A DNA stretch of 64,000 nucleotides from Bacillus sp. NP157 (GTDB lineage Bacteria; Pseudomonadota; Gammaproteobacteria; Xanthomonadales; Rhodanobacteraceae), in assembly GCA_018889975.1 (NCBI GenBank), contig CP076546.1, positions 3,224,001 to 3,288,000 on the forward strand, in the 5' to 3' direction. This document shows, piece by piece, positions 9,401-20,180 of the stretch; the first letter of the stretch is position 1, and each line of letters opens with the position of its first letter. Below the pieces are notes generated by a model. The model saw only the letters and a list, made by a program, of their open reading frames with translations, was not told where the DNA came from and ran no database searches. A program made the position numbers and the translations under genes.

Positions 9401-11632
9401 TTACTGCAGCGTATCGCTCAGGATGCGCGGCGTGACAAAGATCAGCAGCTCGGCCTTGTCGTTCTGCCGCGACGTATTGCGGAACAGGACGCCGATGCCC
9501 GGGATGTCGCCAAGGCCCGGCACCTTGCTCACGGTATTGGCCTTGGTGATCTCGTAGATGCCACCCAGGACGACCGTCTGGCCGTTGTCGACCAGCACCG
9601 ACGTGTTGATCTCACGCGTGTCGATCGACGGGACGAAGCCACCACCCGGCGACGGCGTGTTGCCGGCGAGGGCGTCCTTCTTCACGTTGATCTTCAGGTA
9701 GACGCGGCTGTCGGCGGTGATCGTCGGGGTGACGCGCAGCTCGAGCACGGCGTCCTTGAACTGGACGGTCGCGTTCGATGCACCACCACCCGAGCTCGAG
9801 GCCTGGTAGGTGACGTAGCCGATTTCCGTACCCTGCTTGATGACGGCTTCCTGCTGGTTGGCCGTGATCACGCGCGGGCTCGAGATGACTTCGCTGCGGC
9901 CTTCGGTCTGCGCCGCGGAGAGCTCCAGGTCGACCAGGTAGTTCGAACCGAGGATCGCCAGGCCGAGACTACCGGCCGGGTTGGAAACCGGCAGGTTGAC
10001 GTTGTAACCACCCGGGTAAGTGATCGTGTTCGTCGTGTTCGCGCCATGGTTTGTATTCCAGACCTGGGTCGCGAGGCCGGCCGTGCCCTGGTTCGGCGCG
10101 GTGCCGCTGCTCAGGTCGGGCGTGGTGCCGATGACCTGGCCGCTCGAATTGGTCTGGGTAGCCTGCACGCCCCAACGGACGCCGAGGGCGCGGGTGAACG
10201 TATCGGTCGCCACGACGATGCGCGACTCGATCAGCACCTGCTGCACCGGGCGATCGAGGGTGCCGATCAGCTCGCGCAGGTCACGGATCTTGTCCGGCGT
10301 GTCGTTGATCAGCAGCGTGTTGGTGCGCTCGTCGAACGACACGCTGCCGCGCGCGGAAAGGAAGCCGCGGGTCGAGTTACCAGAGCTGGAACCGCCGCTG
10401 GACAGGCTGCCCTGGGTCAGCAGCTTGGCGATGTCTTCGGCCTTGCCGTAGCTGATCGGAATGTAGTCAGCCACCAGCTCCGCGTTGTCTTCGGCTTTCT
10501 GGCGTGCGTCGGCAAGGCTCTGCTCGTAGGTCGCCAGCTCAGCCTGCGGCGCGATCCAGATCACGTTGCCGTTGCGGCGCTTGTCCAGGCCCTTGGCGCG
10601 CAGGATCACGTCGAGCGCCTGATCCCACGGCGTGTTGACGAGCCGCAGGGTGACGCTGCCACCGACACTGTCGGAAGCGACCAGGTTGAGCTTGGCTTCG
10701 TCAGCGATGAGCTGCAGGGCCGAGCGGACCGGGATGTCCTGGAAATTGAAGGTGAGGCGCGAACCCGAGTAGACCGGGTCCTGGCCCTTCGCGGCCTTGG
10801 CGTTGGCCGGCGAGGCCTTCTTGGCAGCGACTTCGACGACGTATTCGGTGCCGCTCTGGTAAGCCGACACGTCCACGTCGCCCTTGGTGCGGATTTCCAT
10901 CCGCGTACCACCCGGCACGGCGCTGGACTGGACCGACTGCACCGGCGTGGCGAAGTCGAGGACGTCGAGGCGCTGGGCGAGCTTCGGCGGCAGGCTGGCC
11001 CCGGTGAGGCTGACCACGACGCGGTCGTTCTCGCGGTGCATCTCCGGCGTGGCCGATTCGCTGCCGAGGGTGACGATGACCCGGCCTTCGCCGTTCTGGC
11101 CGCGACGGAAGTCGATGTTCGACAGCGGCGTGCCAGCGCTCGACGGCAGTGCCTTGGTCGGGTCGGAGGCGATCGCCGTGGTCGTGGTCGCACCGGTCGG
11201 GCCGTTGTTCACGGTCACGATGAGGTTGTTGCCGTCGACACGGGTCTTGTAGGCCGAGTCGCGGAACAGCTCGACGGTGACGCGGGTACGCCCCCCCGCC
11301 GACACCACCGATACGCCCGAGGTCGAACCCTTGCCCACGTCGAGGTGGCGCGAGGAGAACTCGTTGGTCGTGTCAGGCAGGTCGATGGCGATGCGTGGCG
11401 GATTCGAGGTCGTGAAGACCTTGGGATCCGGCGCGGCGCCCGAGAAGGCCAGGGTCAGCTCGACGCGGCCGCCAGGCTGCGCGTCATAGCTGACGTTCTT
11501 CAGCGCGGTCGCTGCGGCGGCCGTGCCGGCGAACCCGCCGGCCACGGCCAGCGCGACGCCGAGGATCCAGCGCCGCGTGCGATGACTCGCGCTACCCGGC
11601 AGATGAGTGGAATTGGTCGTCATGTGCTTCAT
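9401..11632 (-). CDS. pilQ: type IV pilus secretin PilQ
   Basis: Forms the outer-membrane channel through which the pilus passes. About 743 residues: signal peptide (RRWILGVALAVAGGFAGTAAAA), two AMIN domains that bind peptidoglycan (about residues 45-150 and 180-280), an STN/N0 domain (NFQDIPVRSALQLIADEAKL), a secretin N1 domain with a Ser/Gly-rich insert (SLSSGGSSSGNSTRG), and the C-terminal secretin domain (VISSPRVITANQQEAVIKQG; VLGGIYEITKANTVSKVPGL). The frame is open further upstream, but that part overlaps pilP out of frame and is not homologous. I start at the ATG 10 bases after the pilP stop; an ATG nine bases later is the alternative. Confidence 0.93.
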   Translation of the reverse strand: MKHMTTNSTHLPGSASHRTRRWILGVALAVAGGFAGTAAAATALKNVSYDAQPGGRVELTLAFSGAAPDPKVFTTSNPPRIAIDLPDTTNEFSSRHLDVGKGSTSGVSVVSAGGRTRVTVELFRDSAYKTRVDGNNLIVTVNNGPTGATTTTAIASDPTKALPSSAGTPLSNIDFRRGQNGEGRVIVTLGSESATPEMHRENDRVVVSLTGASLPPKLAQRLDVLDFATPVQSVQSSAVPGGTRMEIRTKGDVDVSAYQSGTEYVVEVAAKKASPANAKAAKGQDPVYSGSRLTFNFQDIPVRSALQLIADEAKLNLVASDSVGGSVTLRLVNTPWDQALDVILRAKGLDKRRNGNVIWIAPQAELATYEQSLADARQKAEDNAELVADYIPISYGKAEDIAKLLTQGSLSSGGSSSGNSTRGFLSARGSVSFDERTNTLLINDTPDKIRDLRELIGTLDRPVQQVLIESRIVVATDTFTRALGVRWGVQATQTNSSGQVIGTTPDLSSGTAPNQGTAGLATQVWNTNHGANTTNTITYPGGYNVNLPVSNPAGSLGLAILGSNYLVDLELSAAQTEGRSEVISSPRVITANQQEAVIKQGTEIGYVTYQASSSGGGASNATVQFKDAVLELRVTPTITADSRVYLKINVKKDALAGNTPSPGGGFVPSIDTREINTSVLVDNGQTVVLGGIYEITKANTVSKVPGLGDIPGIGVLFRNTSRQNDKAELLIFVTPRILSDTLQ

Positions 11633-11642
11633 CCCCGAGTTC

Positions 11643-12170
11643 TTATTTGTCGCCGACCGCGATGCTTGCCGGACGCTCCATCCAGCCGCCGGTGCCATTG
11701 GGCACCAGTTCGACCAGATCGATGCGGTCTTCCCCCACGGCCGTGATGCGGCCGTACGACTGCCCCATGTACTCATTGCGATGCACCCGATGGATGACCC
11801 CGCCAGGGTCCTTCACGAGTGCCTCAAGGCTGGCACCTGCACCGACCGTGCCAACCATCTTCAGGGTATCCAGGGAGAACATTTCCAGCGGTTCCTTGGC
11901 CCGGTTTTCATCCGGTCGCGGGCCGCTGGTCGACGTGTTGTCCATTTCTGCCGTGCTCGGGCTGAAAGGGTCACGCGCGCTCTGGTCCTGGTAAGCGAAC
12001 GTTTCAAAGGTGCGGATCACCGGCAACGGCGGGATCGGTTCGCCCTTCTTGTGCTTTTCGGCGTCGACCCACTCGCGCAGGTCGGACTGGCCGCGCGTGC
12101 AGCCGGCCAGCGCCACGAGGGCGAGGCTGGCCGCGGCGAGGCGGTAACGGATGTGCCGCTGGCTGATCAC
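11643..12170 (-). CDS. pilP: type IV pilus assembly lipoprotein PilP
   Basis: A 175-residue inner-membrane lipoprotein that connects the PilM/N/O complex to the PilQ secretin. The signal peptide ends in a good lipobox (LVALAGC, Cys24). A flexible stretch follows (IPPLPVIRTFETFAYQDQSARDPF is the conserved PilO-contact and linker region), then the C-terminal beta-domain with DTLKMVGTVG and RVHRNEYMGQSYGRI. The start overlaps the pilO stop by 4 bases. Confidence 0.93.
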   Translation of the reverse strand: MISQRHIRYRLAAASLALVALAGCTRGQSDLREWVDAEKHKKGEPIPPLPVIRTFETFAYQDQSARDPFSPSTAEMDNTSTSGPRPDENRAKEPLEMFSLDTLKMVGTVGAGASLEALVKDPGGVIHRVHRNEYMGQSYGRITAVGEDRIDLVELVPNGTGGWMERPASIAVGDK

Positions 12171-12823
12171 TGGGCACCCCCTGCATTGGTGGCCGGCTGC
12201 TGCTGGGCCGCCGCCTCATCGTCTTCGAGGTAGCGATAGGTCTTCACGGTGCCCTGCAGCACGAGCTGGCCACTGCCGGTACCGTTCTTGTCCGCTTCCC
12301 TCGGCTTCAGGGAAACGTCGTGGAGCGTCAGGATCACGACGCGCGGCAGCGAGGCCACGCCACTGATGAACGTACCGAACTGATGGTAGGTGCCCACCAT
12401 GCGCAGCGTGATCGGCTTCTCGGCGTAGAAGTCCTTGGGCGTTTCCGGACCCGGCTGGAACAGGTCGGACTCCAGGCCCGCGGCGAGCGCGGTCTGTGAG
12501 ATATCGACGAGCAGTTCGGGCATCTCGGTCTTGCTGGGCAGCTGGCGGAGCAACTGGCGCAACATGTCCTGCATCTCTGCCAACTGCTGCTCGAGCGCTT
12601 CCAGATTGGCCGACTTGGCCTGCTTCTGGGAGAACTCGACCTTCAGCGAGTCTTCCTTCGACTCGGAGGTAGCCAGGTCATCCTGCTGGGAGCTGATCTC
12701 GAAGTACCAGCCGCCCGCGACGACGATGACGAAGAGCAGGCCGGTGAAGAACATCTTGACCGACTTCGGCCAGCCGCCGACGTTGTTGCGGTCGAGGTTG
12801 CGCAGATCGTCAAGGAAGCTCAT
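12167..12823 (-). CDS. pilO: type IV pilus assembly protein PilO
   Basis: A 218-residue bitopic inner-membrane protein that pairs with PilN. It has one helix near residues 22-45 (VKMFFTGLLFVIVVAGGWYF), a periplasmic coiled coil (SKEDSLKVEFSQKQAKSANL and on to residue 100), and a ferredoxin-like domain (PITLRMVGTYHQFGTFISGV; VVILTLHDVSL). It sits in the canonical order pilM-N-O-P-Q and overlaps pilN and pilP by 4 bases each. Confidence 0.93.
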   Translation of the reverse strand: MSFLDDLRNLDRNNVGGWPKSVKMFFTGLLFVIVVAGGWYFEISSQQDDLATSESKEDSLKVEFSQKQAKSANLEALEQQLAEMQDMLRQLLRQLPSKTEMPELLVDISQTALAAGLESDLFQPGPETPKDFYAEKPITLRMVGTYHQFGTFISGVASLPRVVILTLHDVSLKPREADKNGTGSGQLVLQGTVKTYRYLEDDEAAAQQQPATNAGGAQ

Positions 12824-13547
12824 GGCTTGGCTCCTGCCGGGGCGGAGGCGGCGGTGGCCGGCTTCGCCGCAGTCATGGCAGGCGCGGCCGGCTGCGCGGT
12901 GCCCGCCGGGGCGCCGGTCACGGCGGTGGCGGCCTGGGCGAGCGGAGCCGGGACGGCGGCAGGCGCGGCCGGGGCGGCAGCGGTCGACGACGACGGCGGC
13001 GCATCGGTGGGCGTATTCAGCTTCACGTCGAGGCCAAACGCGTACGGCATGCGGGTGTTGTCGTGCGTGTTTTCCGTCTTGCGCAGGTCGGCGTGGCCCA
13101 TCCAGGGTGACGCTTCGATGTTGCGCATGTAATCGGCCACGCTGGAATTCGACTGGGCCACGCCATCCAGCGACATCGAGTCGCCGGACTGCTTCATGGA
13201 CGCCAGGCGGGCGCTACCCGGGATGGTCTTCACCAGTTCGTCGAACAGGTGGACCATCTGCGAGCGGTTGGCCTGCAGCTGTTCGATGATCTGCTTGCGC
13301 TGGAGCAGGCCCGCGCGAACCTTTTCCAGGTCCTTGATCTTGGCGATACGATCGTCGAGCTGCTTGATCTCGCCCTGCAGGTAGGTGTTGCGCTCGTTCT
13401 GGTTATCGATGCGCGCACCCATCCAGTACGACCAGCCGATGAGCACGACCAGGGCCGCCGCGAAGGCGACGCCCAGCTGCATGTAGAACTCGCGTTCGCG
13501 CTGCTTGCGGCGCTCGGCACGCCAGGGAAGTAGGTTGATCCGTGCCA

Positions 13548-13548
<1 letters not shown>
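12820..13548 (-). CDS. pilN: type IV pilus assembly protein PilN
   Basis: A 242-residue inner-membrane protein. It opens with the highly conserved cytoplasmic motif ARINLLPWRAERRKQRE, which binds PilM. One helix follows (AFAAALVVLIGWSYWMG), then a coiled coil and a ferredoxin-like periplasmic domain (LVKTIPGSARLASMKQSGDS). The last 60 residues are an Ala/Pro/Thr-rich tail (from about residue 185) that is unlikely to be folded and is longer than in most PilN proteins. Its ATG overlaps the pilM stop by one base (TGATG). Confidence 0.92.
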
Positions 13549-14685
<1,137 letters not shown>

Positions 14686-14841
14686 CGGCCCGCCAAAGTC
14701 CTTATCGGCACTAATTCACAAACCCTGACGATGGGTTAGCGAAAGCCCTTCAGACCGGGTCGAACCTGCCTGCCCCCTCCCCGGGGGTGGCGAGGCTCTA
14801 TACTCCGCCACGACCTAGACGGCGGTGACCCCTCCCCCTCC

Positions 14842-17418
14842 ATGCGAATCCTCAAGCGTCTGTTGCGTTACGCGCTGTACCTGACCCTCGCCGGCATCCT
14901 CTTTGTCGTCGGCGCCGTGGGCGTCGCCTACTGGCTGCTGGCCCCGCGCCTGCCCTCGGTGGCGGTCCTGCGCGACTATCACATGCAGGTCCCCCTACGT
15001 GTACTGAGCTCGGACGGCCGCCTCGTCGCATCGTTCGGCGAAACCCGACGGATCCCCGTCCGCATCGCCGACGTGCCGGCACGCCTCAAGAATGCTGTTC
15101 TATCGGCAGAAGATGGCGATTTCTATAGCCACCCCGGCGTCGACTGGCACGGTATCGCGCGCGCAGGCATCCACGTGATCGTTTCCGGCGGCGACAAGGG
15201 GCCCGGCGGCTCCACCATCACGCAGCAGGTGGCGCGCAACTTCTTCCTCAGCCCGGAAAAGCTGTATTCGCGCAAACTGACGGAAATGTTCATCGCCCTG
15301 CGGATGGAGAACGAGCTCAGCAAGGACCAGATCCTCGAGCTGTATCTCAACAAGATGTTCCTTGGCCATCGCGCGTACGGTGTCGCCGCGGCGGCTTCGT
15401 ACTATTACGGCAAGACGCTCGACCAGCTCACGGTGGCCCAGGCGGCCACGATCGCATCGACGTTCCAGCTGCCGTCGGTGGTCAACCCGCTGAACAACCC
15501 CAAGCGGATGATCGCCCGGCGTGACTGGGTGCTCGGCCAGATGCTGTCGAATCGCTTCATCACGCAGGCGGAATACGACGCCGCGATCAAGGAACCGAAC
15601 GACGCGTTCCCGCACGAACAACAGATCGAAGTCGACGCGCCCTACCTCGCCGAAATGGTCCGCCAGCAGGTGCTGGAGAAGCTCGGTAACGATGCGCTGA
15701 CCGAAGGCTACGTGGTGCACACCACGGTGCCGAGCGACAGCCAGGCCGCCGCCAACGACGCGCTTCGTGGCCGCCTCTCTGCCTATGACCGCCGCCACGG
15801 CTACCGCGGCCCGGAAGGCCACGAGGAACTGCCGGCCGCCGCCGGTCCCGAAGATTTCGATCGCATTCTCGCCGGCTACACGCCGGTGGCGGGCATGATG
15901 CCTGCCATCGTCACGGCAACGGGTGCGAAGGAGGCCACGGTGTACCTCTCCGCGAAGGAGTCGGCGACGCTGAGCCTGGAGTCGATCACCTGGGCGCGCC
16001 CCTATGTCAACGAGGGGCGCGCGGGTGCCGCGCCGACGCGTGTCGATACGGTGCTCAAGCGTGGCGACGTCGTTCGGCTGATCCGCAGCGAGAAGGACGA
16101 CATCTCCGAGGATGCGAAGGCATCCGACACCGCGGCGACCACCACCGAAGCCAAGCCGGAATCGAACAAGGGCCCATGGCGCCTCACCCAGATCCCGGCC
16201 GTGCAGGCCGCGCTGGTCTCGATCGATCCGGAAGACGGTGCCGTGCGCGCCCTGGTCGGCGGCTTCAGCTTCGCCCGTTCGAAGTTCAATCGCGCCGTGA
16301 TGGCCGCGCGCCAGCCGGGCTCGAGCTTCAAGCCCTACCTCTACTCGGCGGCATTCGAGCGCGGCTTCACGCCGGCGTCGATCGTCAACGATGCCCCCGT
16401 CGCGTTCCCGGACCCGAGCCGTCCCGACGGCGTCTGGACGCCGGCCAACGACGACAACAAGTTCAGCGGCCCGATGCGCCTGCGCGAAGCGCTCGTGCAG
16501 TCGAAGAACCTGGTGTCGGTGCGCCTGCTCGATGCGATCGGCGTGCGCTTCGTCCGCGATTACGCAACGCGCTTCGGCTTCACCCCCGATGCATTGCCGC
16601 AGAACCTGTCGCTGGCACTGGGCACGGCCTCGGTGTCGCCGATGAGCATGGCGCGCGGCTATGCCGTCTTCGCCAACGGCGGCTACCTGGTCACCCCGTA
16701 CTTCATCTCGCGCATCGACGATCGCGACGGCAACCCGGTGTACCTGGCCAATCCGGAACGCGCCTGCGCCGATTGCCAGGAGCGGATGCTCAACCCGACC
16801 CCGCCCGGCCCGCCGACGCAGCCAAGCACGGCATTGATCCCGGCCAAGCCGGCGGCGGCGAGCAGTGCTGGCGCCGCGGGCACCGGCGATGCCGTCCTGC
16901 CTGCCGACGCGCATGACAATGCCTCCCAGGCACCGAAGCTCGCGCCGCACGTCATCGATGTCCGCAACGACTACCTCGTGACCTCGCTGATGCAGGACGT
17001 GGTCAAGCGCGGTACCGGTTCGGCGGCGCGCGCGCTGGGTCGAGACGACATCGCAGGCAAGACCGGCTCGACCAACGACCACCGCGATGCCTGGTTCGTC
17101 GGCTTCAATGGCGACGTATCGACGGCCGTGTGGGTCGGCTTCGACGATTTCAGCTCGCTGGGTCGCGGCGAATTCGGCGCGAAGGCCGCCCTGCCGATCT
17201 GGATGGACTACATGGGCGCCGTCCTCAAGGACAAGCCCTCGCATACGCTGGCCATGCCGCCCGGTATCGCCACCGTGCAGATCGATCCGGGCTCCGGCCT
17301 GCCCTCACCGGGCGGCATGAACGAGATCATGAAGGTGGAGGACGTCGACCGCCTCCGCGAACAGGCGCAGCAGAAGCAGCAGGAGGAGCAGCAGGACCAC
17401 GCCTACGACATCTTCTGA
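14842..17418 (+). CDS. mrcA: penicillin-binding protein 1A (bifunctional glycosyltransferase/transpeptidase)
   Basis: Class A PBP, 858 residues, that polymerises and cross-links peptidoglycan. An N-terminal membrane anchor (YALYLTLAGILFVVGAVGVA) precedes the GT51 domain, with motifs EDGDFYSHPGVDW (catalytic Glu), GGSTITQQVARNFFL and RKLTEMFIALRMENELSK. An OB-like insert (about residues 320-450) follows. The transpeptidase domain has SSFK at 494-497, SKN and GKTGSTNDHRDAWF. The C-terminus is acidic/Gln-rich. A TATACT hexamer at 14799-14804 could be its -10, though I see no good -35. It is divergent from the pilus operon, with which it is commonly paired. Confidence 0.95.
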   Translation: MRILKRLLRYALYLTLAGILFVVGAVGVAYWLLAPRLPSVAVLRDYHMQVPLRVLSSDGRLVASFGETRRIPVRIADVPARLKNAVLSAEDGDFYSHPGVDWHGIARAGIHVIVSGGDKGPGGSTITQQVARNFFLSPEKLYSRKLTEMFIALRMENELSKDQILELYLNKMFLGHRAYGVAAAASYYYGKTLDQLTVAQAATIASTFQLPSVVNPLNNPKRMIARRDWVLGQMLSNRFITQAEYDAAIKEPNDAFPHEQQIEVDAPYLAEMVRQQVLEKLGNDALTEGYVVHTTVPSDSQAAANDALRGRLSAYDRRHGYRGPEGHEELPAAAGPEDFDRILAGYTPVAGMMPAIVTATGAKEATVYLSAKESATLSLESITWARPYVNEGRAGAAPTRVDTVLKRGDVVRLIRSEKDDISEDAKASDTAATTTEAKPESNKGPWRLTQIPAVQAALVSIDPEDGAVRALVGGFSFARSKFNRAVMAARQPGSSFKPYLYSAAFERGFTPASIVNDAPVAFPDPSRPDGVWTPANDDNKFSGPMRLREALVQSKNLVSVRLLDAIGVRFVRDYATRFGFTPDALPQNLSLALGTASVSPMSMARGYAVFANGGYLVTPYFISRIDDRDGNPVYLANPERACADCQERMLNPTPPGPPTQPSTALIPAKPAAASSAGAAGTGDAVLPADAHDNASQAPKLAPHVIDVRNDYLVTSLMQDVVKRGTGSAARALGRDDIAGKTGSTNDHRDAWFVGFNGDVSTAVWVGFDDFSSLGRGEFGAKAALPIWMDYMGAVLKDKPSHTLAMPPGIATVQIDPGSGLPSPGGMNEIMKVEDVDRLREQAQQKQQEEQQDHAYDIF

Positions 17419-17480
17419 CGCGCGGCACGGCATGCGCCGTGCGTCCATTGGCAACCTTTCACACCGGACGGGGGTGAGTC

Positions 17481-18131
17481 ATGGCACGAGGCGAACACCA
17501 CAGGATCCATGCCCAGGACAGGACGCAGCGTAACCGCGTCCTGGTCGCCCAGGAGGCGGCCCGCCTGATGAGCGAACACGGGATCCGCGACTTCCACCAC
17601 GCGAAGCTCAAGGCCGCGGAGCGGCTCGGCATCGTCGACACCCAGGCGTTGCCACGCAACCAGGAAATCGAGGACGCGCTGCGCGAACACCAGCGAATCT
17701 TCCACGGCGACACGCAGCCGCACGTGCTGCGCGCGCGGCGCGAAGCCGCCATCGAGGCGATGCGGTTCCTGCGTGCCTTCGATTCGCGCCTGGTCGGCGC
17801 GGTGCTGGAAGGCACCGCCGACGAACATTCCGCCGTGTGCCTGCACGTCTACTGCGACGACCCGGAAGCACCCGTGCTGTTCCTGCAGGAACAGGGCATT
17901 CCCCTGGAAACGCAGACACGCCGGCTGCGCTGGCCGGGTGCCGAGCAGAGCGAACATACCGTGCTGCTGTTCGGTGCCGACGGCATCCCGTTCGACATCA
18001 CGGTGCTACCGCTGGATGCGCTTCGCCAGGCACCGCTTGACCGCGTGGACGAACGGCCGATGCGCCGGGCGACCCGCGCGATGGTGCAGGAGTTGCTGGC
18101 CGAAGAAGACATCGCCACCTTCAACGGCTAA
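17481..18131 (+). CDS. conserved hypothetical protein, possible nucleotidyltransferase fold
   Basis: A 216-residue soluble protein starting at an ATG preceded by GGGGTGA. The first 90 residues are helical and charged (RVLVAQEAARLMSEHGIRDF; NQEIEDALREHQRIF). The middle LVGAVLEGTADEHSAVCLHV followed by YCDDPE and later EHTVLLFGADGIPFDITVLP resembles a minimal nucleotidyltransferase core (hG...hhhhD/E pattern), but the signature is weak and no clear D-x-D pair is present. No signal or membrane segment. It lies 62 bases after PBP1A and ends just before a REP element and a terminator. The function is not recognised. Confidence 0.7.
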   Translation: MARGEHHRIHAQDRTQRNRVLVAQEAARLMSEHGIRDFHHAKLKAAERLGIVDTQALPRNQEIEDALREHQRIFHGDTQPHVLRARREAAIEAMRFLRAFDSRLVGAVLEGTADEHSAVCLHVYCDDPEAPVLFLQEQGIPLETQTRRLRWPGAEQSEHTVLLFGADGIPFDITVLPLDALRQAPLDRVDERPMRRATRAMVQELLAEEDIATFNG

Positions 18132-18137
18132 CCCCGT

Positions 18138-18160
18138 GTAGGAGCGCGCCTGCGCGCGAT
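18138..18160 (+). repeat. GTAG-headed REP palindrome, copy 1
   Basis: A 23-base element beginning GTAGGAGCGC and ending GCGCGAT, with an internal GCGCGC..GCGCGC palindrome. This is the form of the REP sequences mobilised by RAYT transposases in Pseudomonas and Xanthomonadales. It sits 6 bases after the stop of the preceding gene. Two further copies in the window lie at 20158-20180 and 63269-63290. Confidence 0.8.
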
Positions 18161-18210
18161 TGGATTGCCTGCAACGCCCACCGCACACGCGCCACACATC
18201 CACGGAAACA

Positions 18211-18240
18211 AAAAAAAGCCCGCTTCCGCGGGCTTTTTTT
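18211..18240. terminator. bidirectional terminator between the hypothetical gene and gltA
   Basis: A 6-bp stem GCCCGC / GCGGGC with loop TTCC (18218-18233), flanked by seven A on the left and seven T on the right. It can stop transcription from the plus-strand gene and from gltA, which ends 2 bases to its right on the minus strand. Confidence 0.9.
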
Positions 18241-18241
18241 C

Positions 18242-19537
<1,296 letters not shown>

Positions 19538-19719
19538 GGCGAGCTCCTCTTTCACTCTGTTCGGACACGTCGACCCACTGGGGGAGCGACGCTGGGGATG
19601 TGGATGAAACGACGGCCTGGGGAAGCCACCGTACCGGCCGCACGCGGCGACCGAAGTTCCCCATTATCGCACATCGCCCAGTCAAACGTCCGTTCGACGA
19701 AGGTGGAAAACGCGCACGC

Positions 19720-19757
19720 AAAAAGACACGGGGCAAGCCATGGGCTCGCCCCGTGTC
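19720..19757 (-). terminator. terminator downstream of rpmE2
   Basis: On the minus strand GACACGGGGC pairs with GCCCCGTGTC, and the stem is extended inward by GGCT/AGCC across one mismatch. It is followed by five T. It lies 57 bases past the rpmE2 stop and before the gltA leader. Confidence 0.8.
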
Positions 19758-19813
19758 CTTCTATCCTCGCGAAACGCCACCCCGCAGGCGGCGCGCGGAT
19801 GCCTTGCTAAGGC

Positions 19814-20059
19814 TCACTTCTTGCCGTAGCGCTGGCGGAACTTGTCGACGCGGCCGCCCACGTCCAGCGACTTCTGCTTACCCGTGTAGAACGGGTGCGA
19901 GTGGCTGGAGATATCGAGCTTGATGACCGGGTACTCGTTGCCGTCTTCCCACTTGACCGTTTCCTTCGAGGACATGGTCGAACGGGTCAGGAACGAAAAA
20001 TCGGAGGAGAGGTCCTGGAAGACCACCGACTGGTACTTCGGATGAATGTTTTCTTTCAT
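19814..20059 (-). CDS. rpmE2: 50S ribosomal protein L31 type B
   Basis: An 81-residue L31 of the zinc-independent C- form. [18 protein letters not shown] at the start, [11 protein letters not shown] in the middle and the basic end [11 protein letters not shown] are diagnostic, and there is no cysteine at all. Type B L31 usually replaces the zinc-binding paralogue when zinc is short, commonly under Zur control; I see no clear Zur palindrome upstream. The frame is open 60 bases further up, but homology begins at MKENIHP. Confidence 0.95.
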   Translation of the reverse strand: MKENIHPKYQSVVFQDLSSDFSFLTRSTMSSKETVKWEDGNEYPVIKLDISSHSHPFYTGKQKSLDVGGRVDKFRQRYGKK

Positions 20060-20157
20060 GGTCGTGACTTCTTGAATAGCGGGGTGAAAAGAGCGGCATT
20101 GTAACGACGGACTCGCCACTGGTCAACGAGCGACCAGCCACGCGCGCACAGGGGCCC

Positions 20158-20180
20158 ATCGCGCGCAGGCGCGCTCCTAC
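20158..20180 (-). repeat. GTAG-headed REP palindrome, copy 2, overlapping a stop codon
   Basis: Exact inverse copy of the 23-base element at 18138-18160, in opposite orientation. The TAG inside its leading GTAG is the stop codon of the nucleoside hydrolase gene (20177-20179), so the element joins directly to the coding sequence. Confidence 0.82.

Noticed and set aside
19814..20157. Zur operator for rpmE2
   Set aside because: Type B L31 is often Zur-controlled, but no interrupted AT-rich dyad of the Zur type is visible upstream of 20059.
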